From: Sphagnum compactum
Lineage: Eukaryota > Bryophyta > Sphagnopsida > Sphagnales
Reading direction: 5' to 3'
Assembly (NCBI GenBank): GCA_965153455.1
Contig: OZ234500.1
Span: forward strand, 11,470,001 to 11,534,000
Length of the DNA stretch: 64,000 bases
Shown here: piece after piece, positions 13,102 to 25,566 of the stretch
Layout: each line of letters begins with the position of its first letter
How positions within the stretch are numbered: position 1 is the stretch's first letter
Made by a program: the position numbers and the translations under genes
The notes under the pieces: generated by a model
Database searches by the model: none
Told to the model about the DNA's origin: nothing
What the model saw: the letters and a program-made list of their open reading frames with translations, nothing else

Positions 13102-15318
13102 TTAGATACACTGACTGGCAGGAAGCATTTCTGGTGCTAAAAGGTGAGAAACCAAGTTCCCAACCCTTCGAGACCCTGGGCCCAGTCTAAGCACAGTAGC
13201 ATCTCCCTTAACTGCACAAGGGTCGACATTGGCTTCTCTACCTACACACCAGCCTCCAGGAGTGAAGTGTCCAGGGGCCCTTCCTAGCAGCTGCCTATCA
13301 ATAATATCCAGCACCGCATCATCTTCATCAAATTTGCGAGCAAATGCTGCCCCACTCTTAGTCATGTTGTGGAAATCTTTGAGAGTGAGAACCAGCGGAT
13401 GTTGCCCTGGAGGGTTATCCCATGCGATGTAATGGAGGTCATGGTTCACTGTTGTGTTGCGATACTCCTGACTGTTACATATCACAGTGTGGAAGTAGCC
13501 CTCTGGTGATGACACAAAGTTGGTGTAGTACATGAGTAATATGCGGGGTAGGTTATCCCATCCCAAAATACAGTACTCCATAAAAGAGCGTGTCAATGCT
13601 GCCCATGCAGATCCTGCATTTCCACCATTTGTAACCATGTGACTTTCAGCTTAAATTGATAACTCTACAGGAGGATGGGGTTTACGTGAAGCTTGACAAT
13701 GGCTTGGTTGTCATGAAAACTGATCATCATCTTTCTTGAACACTAATCAGATTTGCAGCAAGCAAAGGCTAGTAAGAAATCCAATGGCTATAAACATAGC
13801 AATTAGCTTGCAGTAAAACACATACTAATTCATTCCTGGATTGCTAAGGGACACATATACTAGCACCAATCATAATGATTTCCACAAGCAATGTTTTTCC
13901 ATTAGCATAACCTAGCTACAAAGGCAGCACAGTGGTGCTGAATCAAAGATGTGTAAAAGCTTCCAAATACCTGTAAAGAGCCGGAAAGCTGTAGGAACAG
14001 ACCGCCTTTGTGTCGCCCAAAAAATCTCACTCTTCCTATTCATGTACAGGCCAGGGTCAATGATGATGGGTTTTGCCCTCTGGAACCTGCAATCGCACAG
14101 CCAGAGCTAAACCTTAGACATACATCTAGGTTTTCATGTACTCTCACCCATCTAGGACCAATCCAAACCTTTCTGTTTGATAACCGGCTTCACTCGAACT
14201 TTGATGTAACTGATTGAACCAATTGGCCAGTTTTGCAAGTTTTCCAAGCAAAATAAGCACCATACCCAACCCTAAGACAGAGCTTTTGGCATAAATCTGT
14301 TCAGTGGATACACTTGTATAGGTTGAAGGACTTCAGCATAAAGTGATGTTCACTGTGTTCTGTCTTTTTTTTACATATATGCCCACAAAGAAGCATGAAT
14401 AGGAATTGGGTACAAAGAAGGCTTACTCTTTCCAACCAATATCACTTGTGTGCTCTATGAAGTTCAAATCCTTTGACACATTTGAAAAGACATGGAGAAG
14501 ATCTGCAGAGATAGATATCAGAAACATCTTGTAAGCTCAAACTCTCTCCTCCAGAATCAAAATTGTGAAAAAGCTCCAGAAGGTTGGAAATACAAACAGG
14601 TGCTCTGAGAAAAAAAACTTTGTGCAGTGCTGACATTTCACTTTCTTTTTTGACAACAGTCGAGTACAAAGTGCAATGATCACATGTTGAAAGAAGATGA
14701 CACTGCTAGCCACCAAGAAAATACAGAAAAAATGAGAAAGGCAGACATACCATCTTGTGTAACTAAGGGATAATCAGAGGCACTCAAATTGATGAACCAA
14801 TCCCATTCTTTGCTACGCTTCAGCAGAATTGCAGCCCCATGTAGGGTGGCTGCAATCATTGTTGGCCCACGGTATGTAACCAAATTTGCCTTTCCAACCA
14901 CAAAGACATTTCCTACTTCCTGAAAGAGTGGCTCAAACCGAACATATCTTGCCAACTCCACTCTTTCTTTCGGAGGAGCCTCAAGGTCAAGGTGTAAAAC
15001 ATAGAAGTTTCTTGGGTGGTAGAGAGCTTGTAGTGTTCTGCGCATCCGTGCACCATCACCTTTGTTTCCAGATATCATATAAGCCAGCCTTGGGGGTCTT
15101 GCTAGACTAGGAGAACTCTGTCCTGTTAAACTATCTTCCACATATAAAGGTTGTTCGTCAACCTGAAATATCCGGAAATGGGAACCCGATGAAGGTTTCA
15201 GACTGAGAGTTGCTGCCAGGAACAAAACTGTGGATATCAGGGAGCTTGCTATGAGAGGTAGCCGCCACTTCCTCTCCGTAGTCGCCAAGCCAAATGGCAT
15301 TTGCATCAGGTTCCTCAT
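13102..15318 (-). CDS. GT14 (Branch/DUF266) glycosyltransferase, beta-glucuronosyltransferase-like
   Basis: A type II Golgi membrane protein of the plant GT14 family, whose characterised members add glucuronic acid to arabinogalactan glycans. Exons are 14751-15318, 14427-14502, 13971-14086 and 13102-13613, with a continuous frame giving 423 aa. Residues 1-18 are cytosolic with basic residues, about 19-40 form the single signal anchor, and the catalytic region follows. Family motifs include YMISGNKGDGARM, ALYHPRNFYVLHLDLEAP, WDWFINLSASDYPLVTQD, LNFIEHTSDIGWKE, KPIIIDPGLY, FVSSPEGYFHTVICNS and FTPGGWCVG. I chose ATG 15318 because the paralogue at 58348 begins at the same place; upstream in-frame codons include only a GTG. 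Donor specificity cannot be read from sequence. The gene is the inverted partner of the one at 58348-60950. Confidence 0.93.
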
Positions 15319-16560
15319 TCCATCCACAGCTGCTTGCACAACTCAAAGAATCTCCGGATTGACCGGAAAGAGGGATCAGCAGCAGCTTCGAAAAGTCACC
15401 GTGCTAGGATTGAAAAGGATCTGACACCATTTCGGAAAGAGGAGGATCCTTGTAGTAGGATGACTAGCTCTGTTGTCGTTTTCCTTATCATCTCAAAGAA
15501 TCAGCGAAATCCTGGGAGAGGAGAAAAAGAAGCATACACCACACAACCAGAATGGGGGCAGTGTTGCAATTAGCTCCAATAAGAATCACACATCCAATGC
15601 AAAAGTAGGTAGTGTGCAGATCAACCGCAACCCTTGCAAACCGTATGCAAAAAAGACATTCTTTCAGAGGGAGAGGGAGAGAGACCCATCAAGAACAGAC
15701 TGGGAAGCAATGTAAATCCCAGCAAGCACAAATCTCACCAGAAAGAAACTTCATTCAGCTTCAGAATGCATTCGCAGTAATAGCTGGACATAAGGTCTAG
15801 TACCTCTCTCAAGGAGACAGAAAGAACCAGTCGTTGTATCCTTGGAGCAATGGAATGTCCATCTTCTCTCTGAATGCATGGTCCGTCACTCTTCTCCTTC
15901 TAGCTCCTTCATTCTCAGCGTGGTTTCTTCTCTCGCGCTTCCGATGCGAAACTCCTTTCGCTGCACAAAAGCTGCAGAATACGTACTCTTTATAAGCCCC
16001 TGCGATTCCAAATTTGTTCGATGCTAAAGTGTTTCTGGAACAAACCAAAAACAAAGCAAAACAAAAACCAGGCAACACGCTACTGACATCCGATTCAAAC
16101 ATTACTTCGTTCTGACCGACCTGAGAAAAGCTCTCTGACAAAACCGGGACAGAACCGAAAGCTCCAAGGCCAGCTCCAAAAGAGCGAGGTGCAAACCATG
16201 AGGGTTCCGGGACAAATTCCGCAAGCAACTTACCAGCTAAAGAGCGACAGATAGTCACCAGGACACTACGGGAGAAGTTGTGCGACAGGAGAGAGAGAGA
16301 GAAAAGAAACCACGCACGATTTGAGCCAACGAAGAATCAAAAGGAAGAAAAGAAGCAGAGTTGCACATTACAACAGAAAAGAAGCAGCGCCAGTAACACG
16401 TTCCGAAAACTATCCTCCTATTCCGTGAACGTAGTCTTGTGTGCTCTCTCTGTGTCTCCGTGTCTCTGTATCTGTTCTCTGTCTGTGTGTGCAGCATTGC
16501 AAATGAGGTATACGGAGGAGGAGAGGTGCAACCTTTAGGCATGCAGCAGAACGAAAACCG
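15319..16560. other. GT14 upstream region; no reliable coding sequence
   Basis: This is the 5' flank and probable leader of the minus-strand GT14 gene. It contains GA-rich tracts and several overlapping small open frames on both strands, including a 149-codon minus frame ending at 15809. None resembles a known family and all have low-complexity composition. Leader introns may be present but were not resolved. Confidence 0.5.
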
Positions 16561-16599
16561 TTGTCACAGACATGCTTGATGAAATTATGGAAGAAAGGC

Positions 16600-16762
16600 T
16601 TTGAGGAGGAGGAGGAGGAGGAGGAGGAGCAGGACCTGCACCTGGGAGAAATTTTTTCTTTTTGTTCAGAAGATGAAGCCGCTGCTGCGTAGATCCTTAG
16701 AAGGCAAGCAAGATCGATGCAGCTTTAGACTTGTCTCACGAGAGAGAGAGAGAGAGAGACAA
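16600..16762. repeat. (GGA)n and (GA)n microsatellites
   Basis: There is a GAGGAGGAG run at about 16601-16629 and a GAGAGAGA run at about 16740-16760. They are pure or nearly pure short tandem repeats. Confidence 0.85.
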
Positions 16763-16798
16763 AGAGAGAGGAACGCGTTTGTTGCGAGGCTTTCTTCC

Positions 16799-17255
16799 CT
16801 GCTCATCCGAGATTTCGATTATAATGAGACCTCGACTTTTTGTCCCTAGGACCTCGACTCCTCGTCGTCCGGCTTCCTTCCTTGCTCATCCGAGATCCTG
16901 ATTCCAACGAGACCTCGACTCCTTGTCCCTGGGACCTCGACTCCACCTCGTCGTCCGGCAGGAACCCCCCCCCTTGCTTATCCGAGATCCCCATTCTAAT
17001 GAGACCTCGACTCCTTGTCTCTGGGACCTCGACTCTTTTCCCATTACTACTAGCTAGCTAGCTAGCTAGCTAGCAGCCGTCATCGAGATCCTAATTCACA
17101 ATCAGATCTCGAACTGCTCCCTGATCCTCATCCGAGATCCCGATTTAACTTACTTACCAATCAGATCTCGACTCCAATTTCCGACACCTCGACTCTCTGC
17201 CACTACCTACGAGGTTTCTCATCGAGATCCCAATTTCAATAAGACCTCGAATTTC
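16799..17255. repeat. CATCCGAGATC / GACCTCGACTCC tandem minisatellite
   Basis: About five to six degenerate units of roughly 80-90 bp each begin with CTCATCCGAGATC, pass through an AATGAGACCTCGACTCC block and often a GTCCCTGGGACCTCGACTCC block. A (GCTA)n run at about 17051-17074 interrupts the array. Units diverge towards 17255. No coding role is apparent. Confidence 0.85.
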
Positions 17256-17779
17256 GACCACCCCCGAACCCCCGGCCCCCCGCCCCAAACAAAAAAACCA
17301 AAAAATCAACTTATATTCTCATTCATTTATTCCAACTAGTGGGCTCCGACACGACACGACACGGCAGGCACGACACGGCACTGGGAAAAAACTGGGAGTC
17401 CAAAGGAGACCCCAAAGACCAGACACAATCCGCCCGTGCCTGCCTTTTTTTTTTCCTTCACTTGGATGGGGATGGTCTTAAGACTCCCATATTATTTCCA
17501 AGAATTCAAGCAACAAAGTAACTCAATTGTATTGGGTAATTATCTCCCATATATACTCAAACCATAGTTAAATGGGTTGCAAGAATTGATGGTGGGATAC
17601 AAAAGAAGGTGAAAGAACCACAACCCAAACCCCCACTCTACCCTTCACCCCAAACCCATCCCCCAAAAAACCTAAAAATTTGAAGCCTAATACCCTCTTC
17701 TTCTTTTTTTCAACAAATTCTTGATATATTGATACCTACCCAGAAAACCTAATTTCAGAAGCCATGCAAGTCCTATTAG

Positions 17780-18335
17780 GAGCCGCGACTCTCTTCTTCT
17801 GTTGCTGCCGTGTTGCTGCATTTGGCTCTCAGGACCTGGCTCTCAGGACTCGGACAGACGGACGCGGCCCCCTTCTTCTGTTGCTGCCGTGTTGCTGCAT
17901 TTGGCTCTCAGGACCTGGGTCGCTGGTAGCCGGTTCTGCCATAGAAAATGCTCCCAGAACGTCGTCGGACGGACAAGACAAGCGACTTTATATATAAGAA
18001 AATGCTCCCAGAACGTCGTCGGACGCACGGACAAGCGACTTTATATATAAGATTTTAAATCCATAATTTTAAGCCTGCATGTGATTTTAAAATTTTCCCC
18101 ACTTCTATTCTTATTCATTTATTTCAATTTAAAAATCCATAATTTTAAGGCTATAGCCTGCATGGTGAATTTAAAAAATTTCCCCACTTCTATTCTTATT
18201 CATTTATTTTCAATTTAAGATTCATAATTTTAAGGCTATAGCCTGCATATGATTTTTTTCCCCACTTTTATTCTCGTATTTTATTCCAATTTTATTGTAA
18301 TATGTTGAACTCTACAGCGTGCATGTGATTTTATT
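17780..18335. repeat. Nested tandem duplications of three different units
   Basis: Three tandem duplications lie side by side. A unit with TTGCTGCCGTGTTGCTGCAT occurs twice (about 17800 and 17881). A 53-bp unit with AAAATGCTCCCAGAACGTCG occurs twice (about 17945 and 17998). A unit of about 80 bp, marked by CCATAATTTTAAG then CCCCACTTCTATTCTTATTC, occurs three to four times (18050-18330). Confidence 0.85.
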
Positions 18336-19670
18336 TATTTATTTATTTATAAAGTGTTTTTTCTCTCTCTCTCTCTTCTCTCTTATCCTAATTGGCCCAA
18401 ATTTAGTGGCACGGACCCATACAAGTCAGCCAATGACCAAAAATAAGAAATTTTGAACTCTTTTAAACAGCAAGAAATTTGAGGCATAGAACAAAGGAAA
18501 TTGAACCATCATCACACCCAAATTAATTAAATAAGAAATTAAATTTTTTTGGGAATAATTTAAACAGCCTTGAAATTATTGGACACAAAGTGCTGAATTA
18601 ATTTTTTTTAGGAATTTTTTTAACAAAATGCATAATAATTTAATTTAATGCCAAAGCTAGGTACTACTATTGTTGCAATTGACCATCATCAATTACTATG
18701 CAACCCAAAAAAAAAAAAAATGGTTGCAAAAAAATGCAAAAAAAATTTGATGAAATTGTATTTTGTCCAAAAGTTGTGATCATATATGTATTACTATATG
18801 CAAAAATTGGATGGCACCTTGCACACCTTGCAAAAAGGTTTAGGTTTAGGGTTTAGGTTGTTTTTTTTTTTTTTTGGCAAGGTTTTTTTTCCTCTACATG
18901 TGAAAGCACCTCCTTGCATGGAAGATGTGTTTCGATGTGTTTGTGAATCCATGAGACCTTTTTGCCATTCACATGCAAATAGGTAGTGAAAAATCTTCAG
19001 ATGAAAAAATGTTTGGTCTATCCAGAGAACCTTCTCATTTGGCTTTTGTAAGAGGTAAAGGTTTGTTACCATGAGAGTTTGGGTGCAATTGGAGCCTAGC
19101 ACAATTTGCTTGCTTTACTATTGCTTGATTTATTTATTCTAAATTGATAATATATAGAAAAAAAATAAAAATTTAAGGTCACTTTTGACGAGGATTCAAG
19201 GTCCAAGGTTCAATGAAATAGAGCAACTCCTATTGGTTGAGAGGCATAAATTGAACCCACCACCATTAGATGCGGGCCCAAGGCCAAAAAGTGGCAAATC
19301 GAGGCTAAACCTATCAATTGGTTCATACCCAAAAAAAAAAGGAGCTCAAAGGAGACTCATGATTTGGAGAACAAAGATGCAAGCTAGGCTTCCAAGACAT
19401 GGTTCAACTCAAGGGCTTTGCAATTTGTTTCAAATGAGTCCAAATTGGTTCCTAGGAATTTGGACCCTAGAGAGACCCCATCTAAAGTGGGCCTTCTATA
19501 GGACTCACTTCAAATGTTGTTCCTCAAGTTCAATTGTGATAACTAAGGTGACAAAATGAAAGGGCAAGAGAGGTGAGAGAGCTACTTGAATTCCATTATT
19601 GACTTTGTGGAGACAATAAATGTGAGTACATAGAAGTCCATGTTAAAATGTGTGGACAATTTTTTTTTGT
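18336..19670. other. AT-rich intergenic DNA; no gene recognised
   Basis: AT-rich sequence with poly-A and poly-T runs, including a 16-bp T run near 18860, and a telomere-type motif at about 18837-18860. A 124-codon plus-strand frame at 19185-19559 starts only at a TTG and matches nothing I recognise. Confidence 0.5.
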
Positions 19671-19671
19671 T

Positions 19672-19930
19672 GGCCTTGCCTTGCCTACTACTACCAAGGC
19701 AAGGATATTGTGTTGAGATTCATTATTATAACAGAGCATATAGTAGCTTAATGGATTTTGGCCCCTAGGTAATAAATAATAATAAATAATTTTGGCCCCT
19801 ATTTTGGCTTGTATTGAAACTTGAGATTATAGTTAATAATAGAGTTATAATATCTTGAAAGCTTTGGGTTTTTGTTGTAGAGGATTTTTTGAAGGTTATA
19901 TATTTTTTGAATGGTGAAATATTTTGAGTT
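19672..19930 (+). repeat. Dispersed repeat R1, copy 1
   Basis: The segment with CCAAGGCAAGGATATTGTGT, then AGCTTAATGGATTTTGGCCC, then TTGGCTTGTATTGAAACTTG matches 26363-26612 in the same orientation, with scattered substitutions and indels. The middle of this copy holds a short AATAAATAAT duplication. It is probably a mobile-element remnant of unknown class. Confidence 0.8.
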
Positions 19931-20474
19931 TTCCATAACTCTTCTTTTGCCTTAAGGTACTTTTTAATGTAAATGGCAAAGGCCACATAGTGTGACACAA
20001 CCCCCATGTCCCAAGGGGAAGAGGTATATCATATTATCTTATATTACATTATATTATTTTATTTTAATTTTTGAATACTATAATATAATAGTATATTAAT
20101 ACTATAACCCTTGTCTTTATATATTGAGGTTTTAGTAATAAATAAATAAATAAAAATTGAGAGGCAAGAATGTTACCATGGTACAAAATTGGACAATTGG
20201 ATGCATTTAATGTCATTTAATGAATGTAGACAGAAGAATTAGGGTACCCAAAAATAACGTCAGAAAGAAAATTAATACTACAGTGCCTTTGCTTACACTA
20301 GACTCCAACAACGAAAATTAAACCAATCCCTGTGCACCACGTGGCGTATCCTGGTTGGGGAGGCTCATGTAGTTCCAGGACCATAGCATTGACAAGTTAA
20401 CCGCTGGATCAACCTCTGATCCATTAGTCACTCACTCAGAGTCTTTTTTTTTTTCTTTGTTTTTTTCTTTTTTT

Positions 20475-20860
20475 CGTCAAATAAGAAAATGTTGGTCTTT
20501 TTAATTTAGGAAATCTTGGAATGAAAATTGGATCCAGGGATTTTTATTTTTTTTATTTTCCTGAAATAATAAAATGTATGTCTTTTTATATTCGGAAATT
20601 TTGGACTGCAAAAATTGGATCCAGGGATTTTTATTTTATTTTTCCTGAAATAAGAAAATGTTTGGGATTTTAATTAGGAAAAATTGGACTGAAAATTCGA
20701 TCAAGGGATTTAGGGTTTAGGGTTTCCAAAATTGGATCCAGGGATTTTATTTTTTCCCTTTTTTATTTTTTTAAAATTTTTCCTAAAATAAGAGAATGTA
20801 GGTTTATAATTAGGAAATTTAGGACTGAAAATTGGATCCAGAGATTTTTATGACTTTTAC
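20475..20860. repeat. Tandem repeat of about 80-95 bp x 4-5 (GGATCCAGGGATTTTTAT)
   Basis: Units repeat the order AGGAAATTTTGGA, CTGAAAATTGGATCCAGGGA, TTTTTATTTT, CCTGAAATAAGAAAATGT. A telomere-type motif sits within the array at 20708-20726, where the adjoining unit reads CGATCAAGGG instead of GGATCCAGGG. Confidence 0.82.
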
Positions 20861-22148
20861 TGCTATTTTTTCTCCTTTTTTTCTTTTTTTCTTTTTGGCT
20901 AAACTTGGGTAGGTGAGTGGGTAGGTGGGCGAGCACGTGGTGGGCACTAGGTAGGGTGATGAAATAGGGCTATAGGCAACCACTTTTTCTTTTTTTTAAG
21001 GTGTTATTTTTTTGGGTCTTTGTTTAGCCAATGTGAACTAGTCTAGTGCCTAGACTAGTACCTTAACCTTGGGTGAACCAACACATCCATTGGGAACATG
21101 GTAAAAAGTTCACCACCTACATTGGGAACATAGTAAAAACCTAAAGTTTTTTGGACCCTTAAATGGGGTTTTTTTTTAAATCAAAGAAATGGTTCTTTGA
21201 TTTCTTTTTTAAACCCAAAATTAAAGGGTCAAAGCCATTTTCTTCAATGAGAAGCGCCAATTTTTTGAAAATTTCTCTTAAAAACCCAAAATCACCTAGA
21301 AGTTCCTTCGATTTTGAAAAATATTTTGAAAAACCAAAAAACTAAAGGTTTTAAGATTCTGAGAATTTTCAAAAACCGCAATTTAAATATTATTTTTTAA
21401 AAAATAAAATAATAAAAAAATAAAAAAACCTAAACCCTATAAAACCCAAAACTATAGGTTTCTAACCTTTTTAACAAGATCAAAAAACTTTCCAACAATG
21501 GGTTTAAAGTTAAAACCCTAAACCCTGGAACTACCCATTTTACCATGGTACTAGTAGTAGTGTAGAGGCTACTTAGTTCTAGGCAAGGTGTGAAGGATGG
21601 CACTTTCTTTTCCATTTTCTAAAGGCAAATCACCTACCCACATGATGATGATGAAAGAGGAGGAGGTGGTTTCTTGTCTAGAATCAAGCATTGAATGCAT
21701 TCCTTGAATTATGCATACTTTTCATACTTTTTCATGCATGAATGGTGGTGGTGGTGGTGATCACACAAGAGGTGATTAGAATCTTCTCAGAAATGGTTTT
21801 CTTCTCTTTTGGGAAGAGAGAAAAGAGAGAGAGAGAAAAGCTCCATTTTAGTTCCAACTCTCTCACCCCTTCTTCTTCTTCTTCTTCTTCTTCTCAAATC
21901 ACTCACTTCCCGAGAATATGGGCTTGTTGACAAGTAAAGACATGCGGTAGTTAGTTGGAAACTAGAGTGTAAGAAAAAAGGGGATCTGGATCTTTCTCTC
22001 TTTCTTCCTTTCTTTTTCAAATGGTACGGATCCATCAACATATATGTATATTCATGAATAATGCCTTATCACCTCCAACACAATGAATGAATCGGCACCC
22101 GTGATGCCCTAATATATGTGTATGGGCTCGATCGATCTATAGTCTATG

Positions 22149-22280
22149 GGCTTGATCAATCTATAGTCCACTAGTTTCAACCCCGTGCATAATGCGCAGG
22201 TGTGTTATTTCAACGGCTTGATCAATCTATAGTCCACTAGTTTGAACCCCGTGCATAATGCGCAGGTGTGTTATTTCAAC
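22149..22280. repeat. 65-bp direct tandem duplication
   Basis: Two nearly identical units (about 22149-22214 and 22215-22280) contain GATCAATCTATAGTCCACTA and CCCCGTGCATAATGCGCAGG. The second motif is nearly palindromic (GTGCATAATGCGC). Confidence 0.9.
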
Positions 22281-23060
22281 AATGTTTGGTTCATGTTTTA
22301 ATATTTTTTTAAAACTTTTATCTTTTTTATTTTTTATTTTTATGTGTTTTCTGTTATTATTATTATTTTGTATAATAAAATAAAGTGTTTCTTTTTCACT
22401 TTTGTATTTTTGTTTATTTGGATGCAAGTTTGAAGTTTGGAGAAAGAAGACACACCTCATTCTTTTTCAAGTAGGGTTTTTCTTCATTATTATAAGTTTT
22501 ATTTTTTCTTATTTTCTACTCTTTATTTGGTTTCTTCTTTTTTGTAATTTTTTTCTTTTTAAATGATTTTACTGTATTTCCCTTTCCTTGTTTCATTTGT
22601 TTCCATTCCTTTTTTATAGTTTTTGTGTTTTTACTTTTTTTTGTTTATGTTTGTTTCATGTTTTAATTTTTTCTATTCTTATTTTGTCTATCTTCATTTT
22701 TTTTCTATTTTTATGCGTTTATTTATTATTTAGTTTCTTTTTTCTTTTCCAAAATAAATCTAGTTTTTTAAATATGTTTTATAATAAAAATAATTTAAAA
22801 AACTTTTTTATTTTTGTTTGATTAGATGCAGGTTTGAAGTTTGGAAAAAGAAGACAAACCTCAATTTTTTTTCAAGTATGGTTTTTTTTCTCTTTCTTTT
22901 GCTCTCTGTTTTGTTTCTTATTTTTTGTCATCTATTTTTTAATTTTCTTTTAAGATTATTTTACTGTATTTCCCTTTTTTGTTTCCTGTTTAAGTGTTTA
23001 CAAAAAGTTTCTAATTGTTAAAGTGTTTTTCTGTTTTTATTTTTTTCTAGTTTTTTCCCA
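22281..23060. repeat. T-rich 400-bp tandem duplication
   Basis: Two diverged copies offset by about 400 bp share GATGCAAGTTTGAAGTTTGG (22420) / GATGCAGGTTTGAAGTTTGG (22824), a following AAGAAGAC block, and TTTACTGTATTTCCCTTT (about 22568 and 22960). The rest is T-rich with many indels. Confidence 0.75.
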
Positions 23061-23084
23061 TTTTAAATATATATATTTGTTCTT

Positions 23085-23182
23085 TTTGGATGGATGACGG
23101 GACGGATGACGAGATGGATGACGGACGGACAGATGGAAAGCTTCATTTCATCCTGACGGAAAGCTTCATTTCATCCTGACGT
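23085..23182. repeat. GGATGACGGAC short repeats and 23-bp direct repeat
   Basis: Repeated GGATGACGG-type units are followed by two copies of GGAAAGCTTCATTTCATCCT plus GAC (about 23136 and 23159), then an AT-rich TATATATAA stretch. A similar GGACGGACAAG-to-TATATATAAG arrangement occurs at about 17970-18000. This resembles the simple-repeat tails of some LINEs; that is inference only. Confidence 0.6.
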
Positions 23183-23254
23183 TCTTTACTATATATAATG
23201 GGCTTAGTTATATTTGTAATGCTTACAATTGCTTTTTTCATCTCTTAGGAAAGC

Positions 23255-23475
23255 TCTCGAGGAGGAAGGGTGCATCAGCTTGGTTTCATGGCATTTGGAC
23301 TTGGTAGTGTAGAAGTTCTTGAATATTGAATGATTTCTTCACTATAAATTAAATTAAATTGAATCGTAGCTGAAAATTTCGGAGGAATTGGAATGTGCCT
23401 TTTGGTGTTTCCTTTTGGAAAGATCTTGATGAGCAGGATTTTAATGGAATTTATTTGGTAAAAAGATTTGGATTC
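23255..23475 (+). repeat. Dispersed repeat R2, copy 1
   Basis: This segment matches 56325-56545 in the same orientation. Shared landmarks are GTTCTTGAATATTGAA, AATTAAATTAAATT, AGCTGAAAATTTCGGAGGAA, TTGGAATGTGCCTTT and GGAAAGATCTTGATGAGCA. Both copies carry a short open frame ending in (V/K)VLEY before a stop, so the repeat may derive from the 3' end of a gene or element. Confidence 0.85.
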
Positions 23476-24746
23476 AGAAGAATGTGGGAGATTTTTTTTA
23501 TGTGGGAGTTGTTCTTGGCACACTAAAATACAAAAGGAAATTTTGTAAAAGTTTCTTTGCAATTGATGTTTTCACCTCTAGTTTCACATCCTTTTCACAA
23601 TAGTAGTTTATTGGAATGAATTTTTAAAAATTTCCTAAAAAGAAGGAAAATATAATACCAACAATGCATGCAATTTGTGTACAATGCAAGACAAAAAATT
23701 TCAAATATTCCTTGAAGAAGTCCAATAACTTTGAACAAGTTGTGAAACTACTTTTACTCCTTCATTAATGGCAAAACTAATTTCATTTAAAGTTTATCCG
23801 ACTTCAACACACTTGTTAAACTTTGAAGAAATGATGTGCAATTAATTAATTGAGACTATCCATATTCAACATTTCATTTTATTAAAATAATTCCTTTTGT
23901 GGATTACAAGATTTGGGCCCATCAAGGGTTGGGGGTGAAAAAGAGTCCAAAGGTAAGGTGATTTTAAGGATAATTTTATTATGTGAAGGGTTTTCGAATT
24001 ATAAAAATTCTCCAAATCATGTTTTTAGTATTTGGTAAATTAAAAATATTAAAATATTAAGATTCTAAATAATTGCCCAATTGATGTCACTATAAGTTGG
24101 GCAACATCATACACATTAAGATTTAGCCAAATATGGCTATATTCAAGATATTAAGATACAATTTTTTCAGCATTCTTCTACAATTTTAGGTACCCACTAG
24201 AAAGGCTAGTGATAGAAATTTGGTTACCATGTTGATTTTTCTTTTCAAACTTTAGTGAATTTTGGATTTTGTTCATTAAAAAATCCTCTGAATACCTTAG
24301 TACCTTTTCCAATTTGGTGATAACTAAATTGTTTTTTAAAACGTTGAATTAGCTAAAAACTATTTGTTTAAAGTGTCAAATTTTAATTACAAGGAGGGAA
24401 AAATGAAAAACCCATGAGTTTTTTGCTTCAAGCTAGTCCGCCATTACAAAAGTAGACATCCAAGTTTAGGGGTTGGAGAACTACAAAAGAAGAAATGTAT
24501 GGTTATTGTTAGATTTTCATAATTTATTTTTTTACTACTGAAGTGATTATTGAAAAATAAAATAATTATTCAACACTTAAACATGTAAAGGTATTATAGT
24601 AGGTCAAAAATAGATTTATAACTCGAAAATTTGTGCTCAAAATAAAACATTGATTTTAAATGGCATTTAAAGTGAAAAATGCATTGGCCTATATCGGAAA
24701 CAGAGTTTTCATTATCATGGATGCATTGCGAAAGGTGAACCGATGG

Positions 24747-24778
24747 TTGATTGCAAACACACACACACACACACACAA
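24747..24778. repeat. (CA)n microsatellite
   Basis: An uninterrupted run of about 12 CA dinucleotides. Confidence 0.9.
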
Positions 24779-25566
24779 GTTAACTACTAAAGGTTAGGGG
24801 GACCTAGCTTGACCATACCTTGATTTGGAGGGATCATATTGGCAAAAAAATAATTGATTATAAACAAAACATTGGGAAATGAAATTGTATTAACAACACA
24901 TAGGGTTAAGCATGAAAATATGTGCTATTTGTGAAGACTTTTTTTTTCTTTTTTTTTTTTTGGCTAAATAAATGTTAAACAAGGGATGATGGTGCAAACT
25001 TTTTGAAATTGATGTTTAGAAATAACACATCTTTGGAATTAAAGACCCATGATTTTATCAAATGTGACGAAACATAAATTAGGTGAACTAAGGTGGCAAA
25101 AGATCACAACTAACAAGGGTGCCTAATAATTATTGTTGTAAGGGAAGGGGGATGCAACATCATCAACATGTGTCAAAACCTTTTTAACGAAAAGTTAGTG
25201 TTGTTTAATAAAAAGTTTAATGCAAATAATGAGTCGCAATATGACATCCATTAACCCATCAGAGCTTATAGAACATCAATTCAAATAGATTTCAACGTAG
25301 CCATAAAAGATATAATCCATGTACAAATTTAATTAGTCACTCATGGATGACCTTGCACATTCACTTTTCATCCATAATGGATGAAACCCAACAACCATTA
25401 TTTATATCCATTTGCATTGGGTAAATCTCATCCATTGTTGCACCTTCCATTTTATTATAGAGTTGTAGGAAGTTTTGTCGAAAGGTTCTCAAACAATGAA
25501 CTTGATGCAAGTTTTCATGGAAAGATTGTTTGGAAACAAGAACAACTTATCAATTTACAAGCATTG

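Noticed and set aside
15809-16258. 149-codon minus-strand frame upstream of GT14
   Set aside because: No recognisable motif, position in the GT14 leader or promoter, and GA-rich low-complexity sequence.
19185-19559. 124-codon plus-strand frame
   Set aside because: It starts with TTG, not ATG, and resembles nothing known.
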